In this document: piece after piece, positions 1 to 4,380 of the stretch
Numbering within the stretch: the stretch's first letter is position 1
How the letters are laid out: each line of letters starts with the position of its first letter
Origin: an uncultured Pseudomonadota bacterium
Lineage (GTDB): Bacteria; Myxococcota_A; Polyangia; HGW-17
Reading direction: 5' to 3'
DNA: 6,329 bases
NCBI GenBank assembly: GCA_938004375.1
Contig: CALKWH010000055.1
Coordinates: 1-6,329 of the forward strand
Program-made: the position numbers and the translations under genes
The notes under the pieces: model-generated
The model's input: only the letters and a program-made list of their open reading frames with translations
What the model was told of the DNA's origin: nothing
The model's database searches: none

Positions 1-45
1 CCACCGAGATCTACACTCTTTCCCTACACGACGCTCTTCCGATCT
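1..45 (+). other. Illumina TruSeq universal adapter remnant (contamination)
   Basis: The first 45 bases match, from memory, the last 45 bases of the 58-base TruSeq universal adapter, ending in the familiar CGCTCTTCCGATCT. They are sequencing-library DNA left untrimmed at the contig end. Translated in the frame of the next gene they give the well-known artefact peptide YTLSLHDALPI, and on the minus strand the artefact GRASCRERV. Any protein called through this stretch carries a false terminus. Genomic sequence starts at base 46. Confidence 0.97.
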
Positions 46-503
46 TCACCCGCGTCGAGGCGAAGCTCGCCCGCCTGCAATACGGCGGCGCCACCCGCAT
101 CGTCGCGGCCACGCTGAAGAACCGCGCTTCGGCCACCGACGAGCGGCTCCCCCTGGTGCGCGAGGCGGTCATGACCGGCGACTTCACCAAGTACGGCGAC
201 GTGCGGTCCCTGCTCACCACGACCGACGACCGCTTCGTCGTCATGGGCCACGGCGACGAGCTCGAGCTCGCCTTCCCCGCCGCGCCCGGACCCGCCGCCG
301 GCCGGGTGCGCCGCGTGTTCCTGCTGGCCAACGTGTGGTACTCCCTCAAGGAGCACCCCTTCGGGCCGCTCACCGGCGTCGCCGCCCCCCTGCCCTTCGC
401 CGGCATGAAGACGTACCCGTATGCACCCGAGAGTTGGCCGTATCGGAACGACCGGTCCTACCTGGAGTACCAGAAGACCTGGAACACCCGCCGGGTCCGC
501 TGA
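46..503 (+). CDS. C-terminal fragment of a probable secreted FG-GAP/ASPIC-UnbV- or TPR-type protein (5' truncated)
   Basis: The reading frame is open from the adapter junction (first complete codon at 48, TRVEAKLARL) to TGA at 501-503, giving 151 residues of a longer protein. A GTG at 156 and an ATG at 171 lie in frame but are unlikely starts, because protein-like sequence continues upstream to the junction. Visible blocks are YGDVRSLL, DDRFVVMGHGDELEL, then VAAPLPFAGMKTYPY, and a tail with Y..YQKTWNTRRV. From memory this order (YGDV.pLL, DDr.vv..GDE..L.F, then PLPF.GM..YPY and a final NTR motif) closes many large extracellular FG-GAP/ASPIC-UnbV (CRTAC1-like) and TPR proteins of Acidobacteria, Planctomycetes and delta-proteobacteria. 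The fragment holds no catalytic motif I recognise, and the diagnostic domains would be upstream, outside the window. The gene is certain; the family is moderately supported. It is probably a separate unit from the lipoproteins, since an 87-base gap with promoter-like sequence follows. Confidence 0.7.
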
Positions 504-522
504 GATTCCACTGCGATTCTGC

Positions 523-551
523 TTGGCATTGAACGCATTCGGCTCTATGTA
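523..551 (+). promoter_or_regulatory. candidate sigma-70-type promoter for the lipoprotein genes
   Basis: TTGGCA (523-528, five of six to TTGACA) is followed after exactly 17 bases by TATGTA (546-551, matching only the TAT of TATAAT). An alternative -10, TATTGT, lies at 550-555. The segment is noticeably AT-richer than the flanking coding DNA and is the only intergenic space before the tandem genes. A start near 558 would give a leader of about 33 bases. Spacing is ideal but the -10 box is weak, so this is a suggestion. Confidence 0.33.
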
Positions 552-558
552 TTGTGCA

Positions 559-577
559 GGCCGCACGACAGCGGTCC
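559..577 (+). other. small leader stem-loop before the first lipoprotein gene
   Basis: GGCCGC (559-564) can pair with GCGGTCC (571-577) with one bulged T at 575 and a six-base loop. If transcription starts near 558, this hairpin would form the very 5' end of the mRNA, where such stems can protect transcripts. It ends three bases before the GAGGTG ribosome binding site (581-586), leaving that site free. The stem is short and could be chance in GC-rich DNA. Confidence 0.25.
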
Positions 578-590
578 CTCGAGGTGACAC

Positions 591-2468
591 ATGAAACTTC
601 AGGCCTGGCATATTTTTAGCACAATGCTTCTCCTGATTCTCGCCGCCGCGTGCGACGATGGCGTGAAGGTGAAGGACGCCTGCGGGGACGGCTTCATCGA
701 CGCCGACGAGCAGTGCGACGGCGCCAACCTCGGCGGCGCCTCGTGCGAGAGCCTGGGACACCACCGGGTCGTCGGCGTCCTCGCCTGCACCCCCGGCTGC
801 CGGTTCGACCTGACCGACTGCGGCGGGCGCTGCGGGGACGGGACGGTGGACACCGACGGAGACGAGGAGTGCGACGGCGAGGACTTCAACGGCGCCTCGT
901 GCCAGAGTCTGGGCTACTATGGGGGCCAGATCGCCTGCACCGCCGGGTGCCTGCGGGACCTGTCCGACTGCACGTCCGTCTGCGGCAACGGCCTCGTGGA
1001 GACCGGCGAGGCGTGCGACGACGGCGACGTGGACGGCGGCGACGGCTGCGACGCCACCTGTGCGGTGGAGACCGGCTGGACCTGCGATGACGCCGATCCC
1101 TCCGTCTGCGCGCCCACCTGCGGCGACGGCGCGCTGGTGGGCGACGAGCCCTGCGACGGCGCGGCGCTCGGCGGCAAGACCTGCGAGAGCCTCGGGTACT
1201 ACGGGGGGACGCTCGCCTGCACCGAAGACTGCATGCTCGCGCTAGGCGAGTGCGTGGCGGCAGGCTTCTGCGGCGACGGCGTCCTCCACTTCGACGCCGG
1301 CGAGGAGTGCGACGGCGACGCGATCCCGGCCGACACCTGTCTGCAGGCGGGCTTCGCCTTCGGCGGCCAGGCGACCTGCGACGAGGTATGTTTGCCCTTG
1401 CTCGACACCTGCCGCCAGGTGTACGGGATCACCGCCGGTGTGGCCCACACCTGCGCGCTCACCTCCGACTCGACCGTGTGGTGCTGGGGGGACAACACCT
1501 ACGGCCAGCTCGGCGACGGCTCCACCGATGGTCGGCTGCATCCCGTCCAGGTGACCGGGCTCACCGGCGTCCTGGAGCTCAAGGCCGGCCACTTCCATAC
1601 CTGCGCCCGCCGGAGCGACGGCACCTTGTGGTGCTGGGGCGACAACGCCGCCGGCCAGCTCGGCGACGACACCACCGGGCCCCGCAGCCAGCCCGTGCAG
1701 GTTACCGGGCTCACGGACACCGCCACCTTCGCTGCCGGCTACCTGCACACCTGTGCAGCCGACACCTTCGGCCTCGTCCGATGCTGGGGCGACAATTCCC
1801 ATGGCCAGCTCGGCGACGGGGTCGCCCTGCAAAGCCGGGTCCCCCTGCAGGTCACGCAGGTCAACCAAGTCTCGAGCCTGGCCGTCGGGACCTCCCACAC
1901 GTGCGCCTACCGGTTCGCCGACGAAATCTATTGTTGGGGCGACAACACCTACGGCCAGCTCTGCAACGGCTCCACCACCTCCCGATGGCAACCGATGCAG
2001 ATGTACCTGTCCGACGATCTCAACCTGATCGTCTCCGGTCATGATCACGCCTGTGGCATCGAATCCGGCGGCTATCTGTCCTGCTGGGGCCTCAACGACG
2101 TCGGTCAACTCGGAGACGGTTCCACGACCAACCGCACCTACCCCACCCCGGCGGCCTACGTCTACAACGTGGTCAAGGTCGCCACCGGCGGAAGAATGAC
2201 CTGCACCCGCAACGACAGCAACGTCGTCAAGTGCTGGGGCGCCAACGACCTGGGCCAGCTCGGCGACGGCACCGCGACGGACAGCCTCTCGCCGGTCACC
2301 GTCTCCGGCCTGCCCGCCGTGTGGGAGCTCGCGGCCGGCCAGGCCCACGCGTGCGTCGTCACCACCGACTTCGGCAGGATCTTCTGCTGGGGCGCCAACG
2401 AATCGGGCCAACTGGGCGACGGCACCACGACCAATGCCCTGTCTCCCGTCCCCGTCGTCCTCCCATGA
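591..2468 (+). CDS. lipoprotein with five six-cysteine repeats and a seven-bladed RCC1-type propeller (first paralogue)
   Basis: A 625-residue surface lipoprotein. Residues 1-20 form a signal peptide with a hydrophobic MLLLILAAA core, and Cys21 is the likely lipidated residue (LAAA|C, a loose lipobox), followed by DD. Residues 31-274 hold exactly 30 cysteines in five units of six. Units 1, 2, 4 and 5 have CGDG...CDG...C.SLG-like sequence; unit 3 (131-173) is a DUF4215/Myxococcus disulfide repeat (CGNGLVETGEACDDGD). Residues 278-625 hold seven RCC1 blades, each usually with an H[TA]C strand and a CWG...GQLGDG strand, so one Cys pair per blade is plausible. Blade 4 has an extra Cys458 (QLCNG for QLGDG). 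The start is fixed by GAGGTG at 581-586 and the signal peptide. Such proteins are known as secreted or envelope proteins of myxobacteria-like genomes; ligand and role are unknown. The fold call is firm; seven blades would make a closed propeller. RCC1 exchange-factor activity should not be assumed. The 5' codons are AT-rich. Confidence 0.93.
   Translation: MKLQAWHIFSTMLLLILAAACDDGVKVKDACGDGFIDADEQCDGANLGGASCESLGHHRVVGVLACTPGCRFDLTDCGGRCGDGTVDTDGDEECDGEDFNGASCQSLGYYGGQIACTAGCLRDLSDCTSVCGNGLVETGEACDDGDVDGGDGCDATCAVETGWTCDDADPSVCAPTCGDGALVGDEPCDGAALGGKTCESLGYYGGTLACTEDCMLALGECVAAGFCGDGVLHFDAGEECDGDAIPADTCLQAGFAFGGQATCDEVCLPLLDTCRQVYGITAGVAHTCALTSDSTVWCWGDNTYGQLGDGSTDGRLHPVQVTGLTGVLELKAGHFHTCARRSDGTLWCWGDNAAGQLGDDTTGPRSQPVQVTGLTDTATFAAGYLHTCAADTFGLVRCWGDNSHGQLGDGVALQSRVPLQVTQVNQVSSLAVGTSHTCAYRFADEIYCWGDNTYGQLCNGSTTSRWQPMQMYLSDDLNLIVSGHDHACGIESGGYLSCWGLNDVGQLGDGSTTNRTYPTPAAYVYNVVKVATGGRMTCTRNDSNVVKCWGANDLGQLGDGTATDSLSPVTVSGLPAVWELAAGQAHACVVTTDFGRIFCWGANESGQLGDGTTTNALSPVPVVLP
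679..733 (+). repeat. 55-bp direct repeat, copy 1
   Basis: Identical over 55 bases to 2592-2646, inside an 89-base stretch (669-757 against 2582-2670) with only three differences. It encodes the start of Cys unit 1 in both paralogues (CGDGFIDADEQCDGANLGG). The conservation at nucleotide level, including third positions, exceeds that of the RCC1 halves and suggests recent duplication or gene conversion. Confidence 0.9.
681..1412 (+). repeat. five tandem six-cysteine units, 4 + 1 type
   Basis: Protein-level repeats in residues 31-274 of the first paralogue. Units 1, 2, 4 and 5 share the spacing C-X10/12-C-X9-C-X11-13-C-X3-C-X6-C with conserved CGDG, CDG, LaC and terminal C. Unit 3 (DNA 981-1109) differs: C-X10-C-X10-C-X3-C-X7-C-X7-C, the DUF4215/Myxococcus disulfide pattern. 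Units abut with 3-5 residues between them. All 30 cysteines are accounted for, so three disulfides per unit is a natural reading, though the pairing cannot be seen. Confidence 0.88.
1422..2465 (+). repeat. seven RCC1-type blades with near-exact 150-nt period (first paralogue)
   Basis: The CWG cysteine codon of successive blades falls at 1482, 1632, 1782, 1932, 2082, 2232 and 2385, i.e. five steps of exactly 150 bases and a last step of 153. Each blade is therefore 50 residues, with one extra residue near the last CWG (TTDFGRIFCWG). At DNA level the blades share short recurrent words around tgctggggc and ggccagctcggcgacgg. Seven units agree with a closed seven-bladed propeller. Confidence 0.9.
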
Positions 2469-2480
2469 CGGGAGGACGAC
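2454..2480 (+). other. perfect 11-bp stem-loop spanning the stop codon, possible terminator or mRNA-processing hairpin
   Basis: gtcgtcctccc (2454-2464) is the exact reverse complement of gggaggacgac (2470-2480), with a five-base loop atgac that contains most of the TGA stop (2466-2468) of the first lipoprotein gene. The stem has 8 GC pairs of 11. No T-tract follows (ctgtacc), so a textbook Rho-independent terminator is not supported. A partial terminator, an attenuator setting the ratio of the two paralogues, or a 3'-end stabiliser are possible roles. The downstream ribosome binding site at 2494-2499 lies outside the stem. Confidence 0.6.
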
Positions 2481-2493
2481 CTGTACCGGAAGC

Positions 2494-2499
2494 GAGGAA
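2494..2499 (+). promoter_or_regulatory. ribosome binding site fixing the start of the second lipoprotein gene
   Basis: GAGGAA lies four bases before ATG at 2504. This matters because the frame stays open upstream to at least 2231, inside the first gene. The site, together with the signal peptide that begins MKHALVLTLF, shows that 2504 is the real start and that the 91 upstream codons are an out-of-frame reading of the first paralogue. Confidence 0.8.
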
Positions 2500-2503
2500 C
2501 GAG

Positions 2504-4372
2504 ATGAAACACGCACTTGTATTAACATTATTTGCCATTTTCTTTTCTGTTCTGGGAGCGGCCTGCGACGACAGCGTCCAAGTGAAGGACTCCTGCGGGG
2601 ACGGCTTCATCGACGCCGACGAGCAGTGCGACGGCGCCAACCTCGGGGGCGCGTCGTGCGAGAGCCTGGGCTACTACCGGGTCGAGGGCGCGCTGACCTG
2701 CACGGCCGCCTGCGAGTTCGACCTGACCGACTGCGGCGCGCGCTGCGGCGACGGTACGGTGGACATCCCCGATGACGAGGAGTGCGACGGCGACAACTTC
2801 AACGGCGCCTCGTGCCAGTCTCTGGGCTACGGCGGAGGCCAGATCGCCTGCACGGCCGGGTGCCGCCGCGATCTGTCCGGGTGCTCCTCGGTGTGCGGCA
2901 ACGGCCTCGTCGAGGCCGGCGAAACCTGCGACGACGGCGACGGAACGGGCGACGACGGCTGCGACGACAGTTGCGCCATCGAGACCGGCTGGATATGTGT
3001 CGACGTCCCCTCGATCTGCACCCCGGTGTGCGGCGACCAGACCGCTCTGGGCGACGAGGTCTGCGACGGCGACGACCTGCGCGGTGCGACCTGCCAATCC
3101 CTCGAGTATTATGGCGGCGCGCTGGCCTGCTCCGAGAGCTGCCTGCTGGATCTGACCTCGTGCGAGGCGGCCGGCTGGTGCGGCGACGGCGTCCTGCAAC
3201 CGACGCACGAGACCTGTGACGGCCCCGAGCTCGGAGGCGCGACCTGCGCCGGGCTGGGCCACCTCTTCGGGGGAACCCTGGCCTGCGACGGTGTCTGCGA
3301 TCACGAGACGGCGGGCTGTCGCACCGTCGTATCCCTGGCCGCGGGCTACGCCCACACCTGCGTCGCGCTCTCCGACGGCGCCGTCTATTGCTGGGGCTAC
3401 AACAACGTCGGCCAGCTCGGCATCGGCACAAACACCCCATCGAACACCCCCGTGCAGGTCCCCGGGCTCGACGCCACCGCGGTGTCCGTGCGCAACAACA
3501 ACACCTGCGCCCTGCTCATGGACGGCGCCGTGCGCTGCTGGGGCGCGAACAACTACGGCCAGCTCGGCAACGGCTCCACGGTCAATTCGTCCAGCCCGGT
3601 GGCCGTCTCCCTGCTCTCCGGGGTCGTCGCCCTCGGCGCCGGCTGGCAACACAACTGCGCCATCATCTCCGACGGGACCGCCCGCTGCTGGGGCTACAAC
3701 GGGAACGGCCAGCTCGGCGACGGTTCCTCGGATAACCGGAGCACCCCCGTCACGGTCACCGGGCTCTCGAACGTGACCGCGATCTCCGGCGGCGGCGCCC
3801 ACACTTGCGCCATCCTCTCGGACTCCTCCATGCGGTGCTGGGGCAGCAACAGTTTCGGCAAGCTCGGCAACGACTCCACGGTCTCGAGCAACGTCCCCGT
3901 CATCGTCGCCGGCCTCTCCGGCGCCACGGACCTGAGCGTCGGGTTCGATCACACCTGCGCCCGGCTCAACGACGGCACCCTGCGCTGCTGGGGCGCCGGC
4001 GGCGAGGGCCGTCTGGGCAACGGCAGCACCGATCCCAGCGACGTCCCCGTCACGGTCTCGGGCCTCACGGACGCCGTGCGCGTCACGACCGGCTCGTATC
4101 ATTCGTGCGCCGGCCTCGGGGACGGCACCCTGCGCTGCTGGGGGCGCAACGACGGCGGCCAGCTCGGCGACGACTCCACGACCGCCCGCACGACCGCAGT
4201 GGCGGTCGTCGGAATCACGGACGCCGTCGCGCCCGCCGGCGGAGGCGGCTTCACCTGCGCCATCACCGCCCAGGGCCGGGCATTCCGCTGCTGGGGCACC
4301 AACACCTACGGCCAACTGGGCAACGGCACGAACACCAGCTCGCTCACCCCCGTCGCCGTCGTCTTTCCGTAG
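2504..4372 (+). CDS. lipoprotein with five six-cysteine repeats and a seven-bladed RCC1-type propeller (second paralogue)
   Basis: A 622-residue tandem paralogue of the upstream gene, 35 bases after its stop. Residues 1-20 are a strongly hydrophobic signal peptide (LVLTLFAIFFSVLGAA) and Cys21 is the likely lipid site (LGAA|C, then DD). Residues 31-272 carry 30 cysteines in the same five units, with the DUF4215-like unit again third (131-172). Residues 274-622 carry seven RCC1 blades with CWG at DNA positions 3389, 3536, 3686, 3836, 3986, 4136 and 4289; all 14 propeller cysteines pair one-to-one in motif position, unlike the first paralogue. The Cys-rich half is much closer to its paralogue than the propeller half, as if the propeller surface had been free to change its ligand. 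Codons 1-17 are only 16/51 GC and include two TTA leucine codons. Likely co-transcribed with 591-2468 if the junction hairpin allows read-through. Function unknown; envelope adhesion, binding or scaffold role is inferred from architecture only. Confidence 0.93.
   Translation: MKHALVLTLFAIFFSVLGAACDDSVQVKDSCGDGFIDADEQCDGANLGGASCESLGYYRVEGALTCTAACEFDLTDCGARCGDGTVDIPDDEECDGDNFNGASCQSLGYGGGQIACTAGCRRDLSGCSSVCGNGLVEAGETCDDGDGTGDDGCDDSCAIETGWICVDVPSICTPVCGDQTALGDEVCDGDDLRGATCQSLEYYGGALACSESCLLDLTSCEAAGWCGDGVLQPTHETCDGPELGGATCAGLGHLFGGTLACDGVCDHETAGCRTVVSLAAGYAHTCVALSDGAVYCWGYNNVGQLGIGTNTPSNTPVQVPGLDATAVSVRNNNTCALLMDGAVRCWGANNYGQLGNGSTVNSSSPVAVSLLSGVVALGAGWQHNCAIISDGTARCWGYNGNGQLGDGSSDNRSTPVTVTGLSNVTAISGGGAHTCAILSDSSMRCWGSNSFGKLGNDSTVSSNVPVIVAGLSGATDLSVGFDHTCARLNDGTLRCWGAGGEGRLGNGSTDPSDVPVTVSGLTDAVRVTTGSYHSCAGLGDGTLRCWGRNDGGQLGDDSTTARTTAVAVVGITDAVAPAGGGGFTCAITAQGRAFRCWGTNTYGQLGNGTNTSSLTPVAVVFP
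2592..2646 (+). repeat. 55-bp direct repeat, copy 2
   Basis: Second copy of the block at 679-733, offset by 1913 bases, encoding the same part of Cys unit 1. Recombination between the copies would delete 1913 bases and fuse the first signal peptide to the second Cys-rich domain and propeller in frame, since both sit at the same residue number. Confidence 0.9.
2594..3319 (+). repeat. five tandem six-cysteine units in the second paralogue
   Basis: Residues 31-272. Cysteine positions equal those of the first paralogue up to residue 165 and then shift by one or two. The third unit keeps the DUF4215-like pattern (CGNGLVEAGETCDDGDG...CDDSC). Sharing of the same 2 + 1 + 2 order shows that the whole array was duplicated as a block, not built up independently. 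Confidence 0.88.
3323..4369 (+). repeat. seven RCC1-type blades (second paralogue)
   Basis: Steps between CWG cysteine codons are 147, 150, 150, 150, 150 and 153 bases. The longer last step is shared with the first paralogue (here TAQGRAFRCWG), so this extra residue near the last CWG predates the duplication. Blades 5 and 6 share the identical nucleotide run gacggcaccctgcgctgctg, a sign of recent blade copying. Confidence 0.9.
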
Positions 4373-4380
4373 CCGCACCC

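Noticed and set aside
523..540. Sigma-54 promoter (TTGGCA...GC)
   Set aside because: The GG at 525-526 and the GC at 535-536 are separated by 8 bases rather than the required 10.
2231..2503. A 91-codon N-terminal extension of the second lipoprotein
   Set aside because: The stretch overlaps the end of the first gene in another frame, is Arg/Pro-rich, and would bury the signal peptide. ATG 2504 has a good ribosome binding site and a lipobox.
1242..2528. Antisense open frame of 428 codons opposite the first propeller
   Set aside because: Repeated VAELA..V.AP words are just the reverse reading of the CWG...GQLGDG blades.
1422..4369. CRISPR-like or satellite repeat array
   Set aside because: The 150-base periodicity is in frame, coding, and corresponds to RCC1 blades with the CWG motif; there are no short identical repeats with unique spacers.
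2528..4378. Antisense open frame of 616 codons opposite the second lipoprotein gene
   Set aside because: It mirrors the repeat period of the sense RCC1 and Cys units and has no signal or motif of its own; a compositional shadow.
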